The notes: generated from the letters alone by a model not told the origin. Numbered from the stretch's first letter, positions 34,804 through 43,732 are shown. The stretch is 64,000 nucleotides of DNA from Niallia circulans NBRC 13626 (GCF_001591585.1 NZ_BCVE01000004.1:248001-312000), one strand, 5' to 3'. Made by a program: numbers and translations.

Positions 34804-35350
34804 CATCCTTATATTTCGAAATGCCATTCAACAATATATCCATAACTGCTTCTAATTTTTCTTTAATTGTTAATGAGCTTTGCGAAGCATAAATTTGATT
34901 AATGGCACCTAGATACAATTCAATAAAGATATCTAGATTAATATCTCGAAGGTTTCCTTGTTCTATCCCTTGCTTCATCAAAGTAAGAACAATTGACCAT
35001 TCTTCTCTTAGGAAAATATCTAATTTCTCCCATTGTTGAAAATGGTGCTTTTTTAAATCGGACAATAAGCGAATATCCATAATCCCGAACTCTTCAGGAG
35101 TACTACAAAGGATAAGTTTAATCTTATCTAACACATTTGTATTCTCATCCATAACAATCTCTTCTTCATTTTGCTTTATACTATGAATAAGTTTTTCGAT
35201 AATCTCGTCAACAATCTGATCTTTTGAAGAAAAGTATTGATAAATTGTTCGTTTGCTTGTTCCTAAATTAGCAGCTAACTCACTCACTGTAAAACTAAAT
35301 CCTTTTACTTGAATCAATCTAATTGTTTCATCAATAATTCTATTATGCAA
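34796..35350 (-). CDS. yvaF: TetR-family repressor (YvaF-like)
   Basis: TTG 35350 is placed 7 nt after AGGAGG and gives 184 residues. The N-terminal helix-turn-helix (about 18-52) reads FTVSELAANLGTSKRTIYQY followed by FSSKDQIVDEII; the C-terminal half is the ligand and dimer domain. A perfect CGAATGA-N3-TCATTCG palindrome sits about 20 bases upstream, a likely operator for autoregulation and control of the overlapping SMR pump gene. Confidence 0.88.
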   Translation of the reverse strand: MHNRIIDETIRLIQVKGFSFTVSELAANLGTSKRTIYQYFSSKDQIVDEIIEKLIHSIKQNEEEIVMDENTNVLDKIKLILCSTPEEFGIMDIRLLSDLKKHHFQQWEKLDIFLREEWSIVLTLMKQGIEQGNLRDINLDIFIELYLGAINQIYASQSSLTIKEKLEAVMDILLNGISKYKDGD

Positions 35351-35370
35351 AAACAGACCTCCTACCAATA

Positions 35371-35387
35371 CGAATGAAACTCATTCG
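35371..35387. promoter_or_regulatory. Palindromic operator, probable TetR (YvaF) site
   Basis: CGAATGA and TCATTCG are exact complements separated by 3 bases, located just before the ribosome site of the TetR gene and downstream of an AT-rich promoter region. Confidence 0.65.
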
Positions 35388-35416
35388 GTTTTATCGGTAC
35401 CAGTATAATATAATAT

Positions 35417-35740
35417 CTAAATTTGCACAATAGTTTTTGTTATAAAATGTAATAATGACAGATACTCGAACTCTATTTCCGAATTGAGAGGAGCTGCATT
35501 ATAGTAGAGATAACTTACTAGATTTTCACTAAAAGAATCATGAATTGGTTGAAACAGGTCCTCCGTTAAATTTCTGACAACTGAAAAATGTTCCATATTG
35601 TAATGTCCATGAAGAGTTGTATTATGGTGCTTGATGATTTGTTCTTCCTTTATTACATCATTGCCCAAAGTAGAGTGTCCATCACCTACTAACGTTACGT
35701 CAAAAGTAGCTTGACAAACCCATATCGAGAGAAACCGTCT
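35417..35740 (-). pseudogene. Isochorismatase-family hydrolase remnant (C-terminal part)
   Basis: The open frame encodes VCQATFDVTLVGDGHSTLGN followed by EEQIIKHHNTTLHGHYN and EHFSVV, matching the last third of isochorismatase-like cysteine hydrolases. A stop at 35741 cuts the frame, and the catalytic Asp and Lys regions are absent. No start codon or ribosome site is credible. It seems to be a relic. Confidence 0.55.
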
Positions 35741-35838
35741 TCATATAATTCCATTTTATCACTCTGCTTTCCTTGTATTAATAATTGTCCAACAGAACTA
35801 CACAAATTCTTTTAGCATCCCCTATTTTTACTATAAGT

Positions 35839-35884
35839 AAAAAGAAACCATTTTGAAGAGTCGTTAATCAAAATGGTTTCTTTT
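35839..35884 (-). terminator. Strong terminator downstream of the nucleotidyltransferase gene
   Basis: A 17-bp perfect stem (AAAAGAAACCATTTTGA and its complement) encloses a 12-base loop. The terminal A/T blocks make it usable in both directions. Confidence 0.85.
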
Positions 35885-35910
35885 CAAGCAATCTCCCATA
35901 TAAACATTCG

Positions 35911-36708
35911 TTAGTTTAATAGTTTTTGAACCTTATCGGCAATATAATCTCTTAATGAGACAAGTTCGTCTTTCTCAAAAGTATTAGTAACATTTCCATT
36001 TTCATAAGAATCGACGACTTTACTAATGATGATCCTTACATCCTTTGGGAATGTTTTAAGCCCCCATTTACCAGCTTCTTGCTTGGAGGAAACGACTCCT
36101 TCTTTAAGAAACCAAAATACTCTTATTAAATTTAACGAACAATAAATAGGGTCTTTTTCGTTATTTTTCAAACAATCATAATAGTCACCTAGTATGGAAG
36201 ATGTATAATCTGCGCTTGGAACTAAAGGAAATACTTCCTTTATAGGTTTACCTTCTACACATATGCCTCTTTGATAAGTAATCGTTAAATGAGCTGCTAA
36301 ATCGGCATCTGAATGAATATCACCATTTATATACTGATAGGTACCATTTAACAAATCTCTTTCGAAGCGTTCTCTCCAAAACTCACTATAATGAAAGTCA
36401 AATACACATGGATGCTGCCAATGCCGTAATTGACCCGTATTTAGAAAACTTATTTCAATGGGATATGGAGAATTGGAATAACCTAATAAGAACCGCGCTA
36501 ATTTTCTTTTATCTTCTACTTCTAATGATTGATGCGTAATAACCAAAACATCCACATCGCTGCTTTTAGGATTAAATCCTCCCATAGCCAAAGAACCATG
36601 TATATAAAAACCAAGGTAATTGTCTTTTATAATTTCCTTCATACTTTTATTTAGATGAAAGACAAAATCCTTCACTTCAGAAGAACATGTTTTCCAAACA
36701 TCCCCCAT
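35911..36708 (-). CDS. Aminoglycoside nucleotidyltransferase-like protein (AadA/ANT type, DUF4111)
   Basis: The 265-residue protein has the nucleotidyltransferase motif HGSLAMGGFNPKSSDVDVLV (metal ligands D51, D53) and a C-terminal DUF4111 helical domain (about 150-260; KWGLKTFPKDVRIIISKVV). This is the layout of ANT(3'')/ANT(9) enzymes that adenylylate streptomycin or spectinomycin. A run of G serves as ribosome site before the ATG. Actual resistance is not proven; many chromosomal homologues have unknown substrates. Confidence 0.85.
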   Translation of the reverse strand: MGDVWKTCSSEVKDFVFHLNKSMKEIIKDNYLGFYIHGSLAMGGFNPKSSDVDVLVITHQSLEVEDKRKLARFLLGYSNSPYPIEISFLNTGQLRHWQHPCVFDFHYSEFWRERFERDLLNGTYQYINGDIHSDADLAAHLTITYQRGICVEGKPIKEVFPLVPSADYTSSILGDYYDCLKNNEKDPIYCSLNLIRVFWFLKEGVVSSKQEAGKWGLKTFPKDVRIIISKVVDSYENGNVTNTFEKDELVSLRDYIADKVQKLLN

Positions 36709-36855
36709 CTTTCCCCCCCCTGTTCTTACTCCGTTACCAATATGCTTATTTGTTAAAAATAGTAATTTTAGTTAATATTAATACTAACTATCGCCAATGT
36801 AAACATTCACAACTACCATATTGCTGTTCTCTGAGGAAATAAGAACATCGTACAA

Positions 36856-36901
36856 AAAAAAGATAGATAGAGCGAATGCCTTCCACTCTTCTATCCTTTT
36901 T
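36856..36901 (-). terminator. Probable terminator of the purine permease gene
   Basis: AAAAAGGATAGAAGAG and CTCTATCTATCTTTTT pair imperfectly on the minus strand and end in eight T, about 50 bases after the stop. Confidence 0.65.
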
Positions 36902-36953
36902 CTTTCAATGCATATACTGTATGATATTTTATCATCCTTAACTACTAAAAGCT

Positions 36954-38249
36954 TCACACGATAAAAGCAAAGTATAAAATGAATAACAAGCAAAGTACAT
37001 ACATAATTGGATGAACTTCTTTATAACGCTTTTGTGCTACTAAACATATTGGATAAAAAACAAATCCTAATCCAATCCCGATTGCCACACTAGAAGTAAG
37101 AGGCATCATAATAATTGTTAAAAAGGATGGAATGACAATTTCTAACTTCGTCCAGTCTATTCTCCTAATTTCCATTGCCATTAATGCCCCTACCACAATT
37201 AATGCAGCAGCTGTAACTTCTACTGAAATCACGGCAACAAGTGGGGAAAAGAACAATGCAATTACAAAACAAGCTGCAATGACGACAGACGTAAAACCTG
37301 TTCTTCCTCCGACAGCAATACCTGCAGAAGATTCCACACTCGTAGCTGGTGTCGATGTACCTAAAATAGCTCCAATAGCACCTGCAGCAGAATCAGCAAG
37401 CAACCCTTTACCGATATTAGGAATCTTATTATCCTTCATCATTCCTGCTTGGCTAGTTAAGGCAATTAATGCACCTGCAGTATCAAAGAAGGCAACAATT
37501 AAAAAGGTAAAGATAACTGTTAGTATTTCTGGCGTAAAAATCTTATCTAAATGAGAAAACACAACACCAAATGTTGGTTTAAGGCTTGGTATATCTCCAA
37601 CAAGCGAAGAGGGAACTTCTATTAATCCAAAAATCATTCCCACAATCGTAGTAATGACCATTCCATAAAAAATCCCGCCGTTAATGCCGCGTACTAACAT
37701 AACAATTGTAATAATAAGACCTATAATTGCCAGCAGAGTCATAGGGGACGATAAATCACCAATCGAGACAAATGTATCTGGATTACCAATAATAATTCCA
37801 CCATTTTTCAACCCAATAAACGTAATGAAAAATCCAATTCCAGCAGCGATTGCATGTTTTAAACTCGCTGGAATGATATTAATGATCTTCTCGCGGATTT
37901 TCATTAAACTTAATAACATAAAAATGATTCCTGCAACAAAAACACCAGTTAAAGCGACCTGCCATTCTATTCCCATTCCTATACATACAGAAAAAGTGAA
38001 GAACGAATTCAGGCCCATACTAGGTGCAATTGCGATTGGAAAGTTAGCAAGTAAACCTATAAGTAATGTTCCGATGATTGCAGTGAGCGCAGTTGCTGTG
38101 AATACAGCCCCGCTATCCATCCCAGATTGGCTTAAGATAATTGGATTTACAACTAATATATACGCTATAGACAGGAAAGTGGTTATTCCTGCAAGTGTTT
38201 CCTGCGCATAAGAAGTGTTCCGTTCTGCAAATTTAAAAAAATCTCTCAT
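36954..38249 (-). CDS. pbuG: Purine permease, NCS2/AzgA type (PbuG-like)
   Basis: The 431-residue protein has 12-14 helices with the AzgA-type signatures TFLSIAYILVVNP, SMGLNSFFTFSVC and ILGTSTPATSVESSAGIAVG. AGGAG lies 8 nt before the ATG. Its leader has a sigma-A promoter, a guanine-class purine aptamer and an intrinsic terminator, so guanine or hypoxanthine should shut off its transcription. This agrees with uptake of hypoxanthine/guanine by PbuG in B. subtilis. Confidence 0.92.
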   Translation of the reverse strand: MRDFFKFAERNTSYAQETLAGITTFLSIAYILVVNPIILSQSGMDSGAVFTATALTAIIGTLLIGLLANFPIAIAPSMGLNSFFTFSVCIGMGIEWQVALTGVFVAGIIFMLLSLMKIREKIINIIPASLKHAIAAGIGFFITFIGLKNGGIIIGNPDTFVSIGDLSSPMTLLAIIGLIITIVMLVRGINGGIFYGMVITTIVGMIFGLIEVPSSLVGDIPSLKPTFGVVFSHLDKIFTPEILTVIFTFLIVAFFDTAGALIALTSQAGMMKDNKIPNIGKGLLADSAAGAIGAILGTSTPATSVESSAGIAVGGRTGFTSVVIAACFVIALFFSPLVAVISVEVTAAALIVVGALMAMEIRRIDWTKLEIVIPSFLTIIMMPLTSSVAIGIGLGFVFYPICLVAQKRYKEVHPIMYVLCLLFILYFAFIV

Positions 38250-38339
38250 GTTGTCGTCTCCTATTTGCTAAATTATAGATCGATAGGGAGTGATTCTAAG
38301 ATTAGTTTTACCACTAATTCATTTTATTTTCCCCTTAAT

Positions 38340-38371
38340 AAAAAAAACTTTGACCCTTATTTGGTCAAAGC
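38340..38371 (-). terminator. Riboswitch expression-platform terminator
   Basis: CTTTGACC pairs with GGGTCAAAG (minus strand) around a 6-base loop, followed by eight T. It lies between the purine aptamer and the permease gene. Confidence 0.92.
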
Positions 38372-38412
38372 TTTTCTACAAAACGGAATAAAAATGTTAT
38401 AAAATTTCCATT

Positions 38413-38481
38413 CCTTGTAGACAAGCTATTTATTGGTAGCTGGTAGAAACTTTCAAGCCATATTCTTGAATTTATACAAGG
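38413..38481 (-). ncRNA. Purine riboswitch aptamer (guanine class)
   Basis: On the minus strand, P1 is CCTTGTA/TACAAGG, P2 is TTCAAG/CTTGAA with loop AATATGG, the core contains GTTTCTACC, and P3 is CAGCTA/TAGCTTG. The junction before the P1 3' arm reads TCTA, giving a C at the specificity position (C74 numbering), which marks guanine/hypoxanthine rather than adenine. The 3' P1 arm TCTACAA can also pair with a later TTGTAGA, a plausible alternative fold. Confidence 0.93.
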
Positions 38482-38514
38482 TTCTATCTATTCTTTAAAA
38501 AAAACAATAGGAGA

Positions 38515-38543
38515 ATAATAACAAGATTAATTTATTATGTCAA
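38515..38543 (-). promoter_or_regulatory. Sigma-A promoter of the purine permease transcript
   Basis: TTGACA and TATTAT with a 17-base spacer, about 35 bases before the aptamer. Confidence 0.88.
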
Positions 38544-38632
38544 TAGTATAAATTGGAATAGGATTGTCTAGTAACAAATCAAAGTACTGAGAAGATTGAA
38601 TGTAAAAAGAATTAAAGGAAAATAATTCGGTA

Positions 38633-38674
38633 AAAGCCATAAAAAAAGACCATTTCGGTCTTTTTTATGGCTTT
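38633..38674 (-). terminator. Terminator overlapping the DUF3889 gene end
   Basis: AAAGCCATAAAAAAGACC folds on GGTCTTTTTTTATGGCTTT on the minus strand. The first arm includes the last codons and stop. Confidence 0.9.
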
Positions 38675-38997
38675 GCTTCTTCTACTACTAATGAGATGAA
38701 TTTATCATTTTTTGTATTATGATTCACCGTAACAATAACTGTTTTTTCCTTTCCACCCTCTTTTACGAGAAATTGAAAGGAATCTTGTTCTTCTTGCGGA
38801 GATATTTTTTTACGCCCTAAATATTTATAATCAGTTACAGACTCTTCTGGATAATCTGCCTTTACTACAGCAATTGCAACAGACCCAAATTTCTTATAAT
38901 CTAACTCCTGGACAGCTAAATGATGCGATGGAAACATAAATGCCATAACTAATACTGATATACTAACAATAAGAACGGATAAAGATTTAGTCTTCAT
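38665..38997 (-). CDS. Secreted DUF3889 family protein
   Basis: ATG 38997 follows GGAGG by 5 nt; the 110-residue product has a signal-peptide-like N terminus (SLSVLIVSISVLVMAFMF) and a small domain matching DUF3889 (GSVAIAVVKADYPEESVTDY, TVIVTVNHNTKND). It is 24 bases downstream of an M14 peptidase gene on the same strand, so both are probably one operon and both products are exported. Function unknown. Confidence 0.8.
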   Translation of the reverse strand: MKTKSLSVLIVSISVLVMAFMFPSHHLAVQELDYKKFGSVAIAVVKADYPEESVTDYKYLGRKKISPQEEQDSFQFLVKEGGKEKTVIVTVNHNTKNDKFISLVVEEAKP

Positions 38998-39021
38998 ATT
39001 TACCTCCAATGTTTTTTCTTA

Positions 39022-40026
39022 TTATGAATCTCCCAGCATTTTTTTATGTATCGCATCTATTTTTTTTGCTTCCTCAATCAGCGTTCTGGGAATGGTTTTA
39101 TTTCTGGCCCATTCTTTAGAAAAGTTTGTCAAGGAAGGGTGGCGCTCATCTACCAATGGACATATTTCAATTGTATATGCGGGTAAATGATAGGTCGTAA
39201 TAAACCAATCTGTAAATCCGCCCCCTACGGCATCTTTCGGAGGAATCCCAATCTTGTACCCAGTTTCCTTTGCGAGAACTTCTGCAATCATCCGATCTCT
39301 GTTCTCATTCGCCCCATTATTATATTGCCAAAAAATCTCCTGACCAGAAGAATGGTAAGCAACTGCAATGGTTGGTTTTATTTTTTCTGTTAACTTGACT
39401 ATGGCTTGTACCTCTTGTGCTTCAAATGGAGCTTTCCCTTTATAATTTTTATAAAAAGGTTCTTTTTTGGAATCCTTTATATACTCCCATCCAGCAGGAT
39501 ATTGTCGATTTAGATCCACTCCTAGCCCATTACTTTTCCAACGCGTAAAATCATTTTGGCCGCCATTCATCTTCTTTATTTTTATTTTCGAGAAAAACGG
39601 AAATTTGTTGATTTTCCCCTGTTGAATGGTGACTCCATCTGGATTGATCATCGGTACAATCCAAATCGAATAGGAACCAAGAAAATTGTCTCCATTCTTT
39701 ATTGTCCCTGCAATATCCTCTGCCATTTTCATGGTTAATAAAGAAGTAATCCATTCCCTTCCATGATGTGCACCTGACAAAAGGATACTTTTCTTTCCTG
39801 TCCCTATTTGGATCGCATAAATTTTTCGGCCAAATTCTGATTTCCCAATCGCATGGACTTGGAGCTGTTTCTTATATTTACTTTTTAAAATCCAGACATC
39901 GTCTTGAAAGTTTTCATATGTATACACTTCACTCGCATCTACAACTGATTTCGCGTAGGACTCCTTTGTATTTACACAAAGAAAGACTGAAATTGCAGTT
40001 AAAATAATAATAAGTCGCCTTTTCAT
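39022..40026 (-). CDS. Secreted M14 zinc peptidase (gamma-D-glutamyl-diamino acid endopeptidase-like)
   Basis: The 334-residue protein has a signal peptide (residues 1-25, cleavage near SYA) and an M14 domain. Zinc ligands are in SGAHHGREW (H88, E91) and AYHSSGQ; the substrate-binding segment is GVDLNRQYPAGWEY, and the catalytic Glu is in YTIEICP. Bacillus relatives such as Enp1 cut gamma-glutamyl-diaminopimelate bonds in cell-wall peptides. It lacks the N-terminal LysM repeats found in some relatives. Cell-wall turnover or spore wall recycling is the likely field of action. Confidence 0.88.
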   Translation of the reverse strand: MKRRLIIILTAISVFLCVNTKESYAKSVVDASEVYTYENFQDDVWILKSKYKKQLQVHAIGKSEFGRKIYAIQIGTGKKSILLSGAHHGREWITSLLTMKMAEDIAGTIKNGDNFLGSYSIWIVPMINPDGVTIQQGKINKFPFFSKIKIKKMNGGQNDFTRWKSNGLGVDLNRQYPAGWEYIKDSKKEPFYKNYKGKAPFEAQEVQAIVKLTEKIKPTIAVAYHSSGQEIFWQYNNGANENRDRMIAEVLAKETGYKIGIPPKDAVGGGFTDWFITTYHLPAYTIEICPLVDERHPSLTNFSKEWARNKTIPRTLIEEAKKIDAIHKKMLGDS

Positions 40027-40231
40027 AATAACCCCTTTTTTCTTTATATTGTGGATATGCAGGAGTCCTTATTCATATTGCGTTGAATTTATCTTCAATG
40101 AAGCCATAAGAATTTATACAGGTAAAAATAGAAAATCCTTTGAAATCAATATAGCCAACTTTTAGTGGGTAACATTCTTACCTTTATCCATATAATATAA
40201 TCATCTCCTTCCCACAAAAGGAGGCATTAAG

Positions 40232-40477
40232 ATGAACAAAACAGATTATGATCGAGCCCTATACTATACTCATCGATCAGAGTGGGATAATCTTCTCATA
40301 TTGATGGTAAGAACCCATGATAACTTTCTCTCAAAAAAAATTGAACAATTTCTGCATGCCTACAACTTTGAACATGATTATTCTGTCATAGAAAAACATT
40401 TATATTCCTTATTACGCTACATCGATCACGCCAACGATTTAGCCGAAGAAGAATGGATTCACACAACTACCATGTAA
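40232..40477 (+). CDS. yhdB: YhdB-family small protein
   Basis: The 81-residue, His/Tyr-rich soluble protein (DYDRALYYTHRSEWDNLLIL, EQFLHAYNFEHDYSVIEKH) matches YhdB of B. subtilis in length and pattern as I recall it. AAAGGAGG lies 8 nt before the ATG. Its function is unknown. Confidence 0.75.
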   Translation: MNKTDYDRALYYTHRSEWDNLLILMVRTHDNFLSKKIEQFLHAYNFEHDYSVIEKHLYSLLRYIDHANDLAEEEWIHTTTM

Positions 40478-40494
40478 TAGATAGAATCCCACCA

Positions 40495-40525
40495 AAAAAC
40501 CACGACTCTTCTGTCGTGGTTTTTA
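40495..40525. terminator. Bidirectional terminator between yhdB and yhcX
   Basis: AAAACCACGAC and GTCGTGGTTTT form a perfect stem with a 6-base loop, with A and T runs on the two sides between convergent genes. Confidence 0.9.
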
Positions 40526-40555
40526 CCTTTTCATTCATATTACATCTATGATTGA

Positions 40556-42094
40556 TTACTTTTTATATTCAATTCGGTATACATCAAAGCGTCTATCTTT
40601 TAATTGGCGGACTGTTCCTCTTTGTCGCTGTCTTCTTAGTATTTCTAAATCTACATCCCCGATCATAACCATTTCTATATTAGGGTTTGTTTCCCCAACA
40701 ATCCCATCTCGGGCAAATTCAAAATCAGATGGCGCAAAGATAGCCGATTGGGCATATTGAATATCCATATTTTCTGTTTGCGGTAAATTCCCGACAGTCC
40801 CAGCAATCACCGTGTAAACCTGGTTTTCTACAGCTCGAGCTTGTGCACAATAGCGTACACGTAAATAGCCTTGACGATCTTCTGTACAAAACGGGGTAAA
40901 AATAATTTTTGCCCCCATATCTGTTGCAATCCGGGCTAGTTCTGGAAATTCAATATCATAGCAAATTTGAATCGCAATTTTCCCACAATCTGTATCAAAA
41001 ACCCTAATGGCATCTCCTCGTCTTATTCCCCACCATTTCCGCTCATTCGGCGTTATATGTAATTTATATTGTTTTTCAATCGTACCATCACGTCTAAAAA
41101 GATAAGCAATATTATAAATTTCTTCATCATCTTCTTTTACAAAATGAGAACCACCGATAATATTAATATTATATCGAATCGCTAAATTAGTAAAAAGCTC
41201 AATATACTGCTCTGTGTATTCTGTAACCTTTCTAATAGCCGTACTTGGAACATGTTCATCCAAAAATGACATTAATTGCGATGTAAGCAATTCAGGGAAC
41301 ACAACAAAATCCGATTCCGCATTGGAAGCTACATCTGTATAATACTCTACTTGATTGGCAAAATCCTCAAAGCTCTTTATTTGTCTCATCTTATATTGAA
41401 CAACGCAAATTCGCACAGGATAGCTGCTTTTGAAAAAACGTTTGGATTTTGGCATGTATTCCACATTGTTCCATTCCATAATCGTTGCATAGCTTTTCGA
41501 CTGTGCATCATCTGGTAAGTAATTAGGGTTAATCCGCATTAACGTGAAACCATTTAGTAATTGAAAGGACAGTACTGGATCATATATTTTATGATGCAAA
41601 ACTTCTTGAACATATTCTCTTGCTGTCATTTGATCTTCATATTTATAATAATTTGGAATTCTGCCGCCAATGATTATACTTTGTAAATTTAACTGACGCA
41701 CTAACTCTTTTCTTGCTTCATAAAGACGATGTCCTATTTTCATTCTTCGGTATTCTGGATCTACCATTACTTCAATTCCATAAAGATTATAGCCATGGGG
41801 GTTATGATTTGTGATATATCCGCCATCTGTCACTTCATCCCACGTATGGCGGGCATCATATTCGTCAAAATTTATAATTAAGCTAGAGCATGATCCAATA
41901 ATTTCCCCATCATATTCTGCAACAAATTGTCCCTCTTGAAAAATCTCAATATGGCTTCTTAATTGATCCTTTGTCCAAGGATCCATGCCTGGAAAGCACT
42001 CCGCTTGAAGCTTCATGATTTTATCAATATCCTGGTATTCTGTGTTTCGGATAATGAGTTTTTTTTCAAATTTCGATAAATCCAATTTTGGCAT
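40556..42094 (-). CDS. yhcX: GNAT-nitrilase fusion protein (YhcX-like carbon-nitrogen hydrolase)
   Basis: The 512-residue protein fuses an N-terminal GNAT acetyltransferase domain (about 13-200; GIEVMVDPEYRRMKIGHRLY) to a C-terminal nitrilase domain (about 225-495). The nitrilase triad is present: E268 in VFPELL, K344 in YKLHITPNE and C378 in IQICYDIEFPE. Size and order match B. subtilis YhcX. Proteins of this type are thought to be amidases in indole-acetic-acid or amide metabolism, without firm proof. It lies near yhcU and yhcT as in B. subtilis. Confidence 0.9.
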   Translation of the reverse strand: MPKLDLSKFEKKLIIRNTEYQDIDKIMKLQAECFPGMDPWTKDQLRSHIEIFQEGQFVAEYDGEIIGSCSSLIINFDEYDARHTWDEVTDGGYITNHNPHGYNLYGIEVMVDPEYRRMKIGHRLYEARKELVRQLNLQSIIIGGRIPNYYKYEDQMTAREYVQEVLHHKIYDPVLSFQLLNGFTLMRINPNYLPDDAQSKSYATIMEWNNVEYMPKSKRFFKSSYPVRICVVQYKMRQIKSFEDFANQVEYYTDVASNAESDFVVFPELLTSQLMSFLDEHVPSTAIRKVTEYTEQYIELFTNLAIRYNINIIGGSHFVKEDDEEIYNIAYLFRRDGTIEKQYKLHITPNERKWWGIRRGDAIRVFDTDCGKIAIQICYDIEFPELARIATDMGAKIIFTPFCTEDRQGYLRVRYCAQARAVENQVYTVIAGTVGNLPQTENMDIQYAQSAIFAPSDFEFARDGIVGETNPNIEMVMIGDVDLEILRRQRQRGTVRQLKDRRFDVYRIEYKK

Positions 42095-42307
42095 ATTATT
42101 TTACTCCCTTTATGTATGATCTTCTTAACCCATACTCTTACATTTTATTTACTATTTCTACATTTCCCCATTTTTTTTAGATATAATCTCTCTCCTTTTG
42201 GAATTCTAGTTTGTTTACATCAATTCCGTTTACCTTTATACTTTTTCTATAGTGAAAATATTCCTATCAATTTTTAGAATTCAATAAACACAATAAAGGA
42301 GAATCGT

Positions 42308-42754
42308 ATGAAAGAAGAAACAAAGCAAAAGGACTCCCGGGAAAACATTTTATATTTAGCATGGATTGCAGCTGTCCTCAGTATGTTTGGCAGTCTCTAC
42401 TTTTCTGAAATTAGAGACTTTATTCCATGTACTTTGTGTTGGTATCAGCGGATCTTAATGTACCCGTTTGTGATTATTTTAGGAATTGCGGTAATCCGAA
42501 AAGATTATAAAATCAGCTTTTATACCATGATTCTTTCTGGGATTGGCGCATGTATTTCCATTTATCACTACTCCATCCAAAAGTTAGCTAGCATCTTTGA
42601 AACATCATCAGCCTGCGGACCAGTTTCTTGCACAGGTGAATACATAAATTGGTTAGGATTTATCACGATCCCTTTTATGGCACTAATTGGATTTATTATT
42701 ATCTTTACTTGCAGCATTATTATTTGGAAAAAAACAAAGGGGATGAATCAATGA
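42308..42754 (+). CDS. bdbC: Disulfide bond formation protein BdbC (DsbB family)
   Basis: The 148-residue protein has four transmembrane helices. The first redox pair is C41/C44 in PCTLCWYQR and the second is C103/C108 in ACGPVSC, as in BdbC/BdbB. AAAGGAG lies 6-7 nt before the ATG. It reoxidises an extracytoplasmic thiol-disulfide oxidoreductase and passes electrons to menaquinone. The next gene, a membrane-anchored thioredoxin, overlaps by 4 bp and is the likely partner. Confidence 0.92.
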   Translation: MKEETKQKDSRENILYLAWIAAVLSMFGSLYFSEIRDFIPCTLCWYQRILMYPFVIILGIAVIRKDYKISFYTMILSGIGACISIYHYSIQKLASIFETSSACGPVSCTGEYINWLGFITIPFMALIGFIIIFTCSIIIWKKTKGMNQ

Positions 42755-43224
42755 AAAAAATTCTGTTTTTTCTGGTCTTTATTATTATTTTATTTGCTGG
42801 GGTAGCTTTTCTATCTCATATGAAAAAGGAAAAAGCTGTGGAAGGCAATCTCTATAAGAAAGCAGATTTGAGGCCAGCTACAGTCGAATTATTAGATAAT
42901 CCGAATTACCAAAATATCATCCTTCCTGATGAACTCGAGGAAAAATTAAAAACAGAGGAAGACGTGACAGTTTATTTCTTTAGCTCTGAATGTCAATATT
43001 GCTTAAAAACTACTCCTGAATTAATGCCGCTTGCAAAAGAATTAAATGTATCTATTGATCAATATAATTTATTGGAATTTCAAGAAGGCTGGGATAAATA
43101 CAATATCGAATCAACTCCAACCATTGTTCAATACAAAAATGGAAAAGAAGTAAGCAGAACTATCGGCTACAACGAACCTGCAGTCTTTAAACAATGGCTC
43201 GAAAAATATAGTGTAAAAAAATAA
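42751..43224 (+). CDS. Membrane-anchored thioredoxin-like protein
   Basis: ATG 42751 with GGGGATG just upstream gives 157 residues. One N-terminal transmembrane anchor (about 3-23) is followed by an extracytoplasmic thioredoxin domain with active site SSECQYCLK (C81, C84) and the cis-proline loop ESTPTIVQYKNGKE. It overlaps bdbC by 4 bp and is therefore likely a redox partner in extracytoplasmic disulfide formation. It lacks the longer insertion of DsbA-type BdbD. Confidence 0.88.
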   Translation: MKKILFFLVFIIILFAGVAFLSHMKKEKAVEGNLYKKADLRPATVELLDNPNYQNIILPDELEEKLKTEEDVTVYFFSSECQYCLKTTPELMPLAKELNVSIDQYNLLEFQEGWDKYNIESTPTIVQYKNGKEVSRTIGYNEPAVFKQWLEKYSVKK

Positions 43225-43245
43225 AGTCGCTAAAAAATTGTATCC

Positions 43246-43286
43246 AAAAAGGCCATCGTCTTTCAATTGACTGTGATGGCCTTTTG
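43246..43286 (+). terminator. Intrinsic terminator of the bdbC-thioredoxin operon
   Basis: AAAAAGGCCATC and GATGGCCTTTT pair around a 17-base loop; the T run is on the plus strand. It lies between convergent genes. Confidence 0.88.
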
Positions 43287-43324
43287 TCTTTCCTAAGAAT
43301 AAGGAATAGGAAAATTAGAAAAAA

Positions 43325-43732
43325 TTATAGTAAGTATGAATTGTTCGCCTCTGCATACATACTAAAATTCGCTTGATCGCAGGAATCCCCGTTGCTGCTG
43401 GATTTAAAATTATCTAAATGGAAGGGAAAGAATATATCCAATTCCTCGAGAATGTGGACATTTTTTGCAAAAAGATGTTTATATTTATGCTTATTCTCTG
43501 GATCTTCCAATATATTCACAAGGGTTTGAAGACTGGCAATTACTTGATAAGCTGTTTTTAATGTGCTTAATAACTGTGCTTTTTCCGGAGTAATAGCTAG
43601 AACCTTTAAGCGCTCGAATTGATTAATTTCCTCATCTGAAAAATAGAAAGGAAAAACCTTTGAATAAAAGGTTTGAATCAACTCATCAATTCTTTCCTCT
43701 TGGGTTTGGGTTGATGCAAAAACGACTTTCAT
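43325..43732 (-). CDS. yhcU: YhcU-family protein (DUF5365)
   Basis: ATG 43732 is 11 nt after GAGGG; the product is 135 residues, soluble and mostly helical (MKVVFASTQTQEERIDELIQ, AYQVIASLQTLVNILED). Size, and the divergent neighbour yhcT, match the yhcT-yhcU pair of B. subtilis. Function unknown. Confidence 0.75.
   Translation of the reverse strand: MKVVFASTQTQEERIDELIQTFYSKVFPFYFSDEEINQFERLKVLAITPEKAQLLSTLKTAYQVIASLQTLVNILEDPENKHKYKHLFAKNVHILEELDIFFPFHLDNFKSSSNGDSCDQANFSMYAEANNSYLL

Noticed and set aside
36784-36993. 69-codon minus-strand frame as a gene
   Set aside because: It overlaps the 3' end of the purine permease gene and its terminator and has no ribosome site.
37132-38211. Two long plus-strand frames opposite the purine permease
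   Set aside because: Antisense shadows of a well-conserved membrane protein, rich in Ile/Pro/Ala as expected from reverse-complemented hydrophobic codons.
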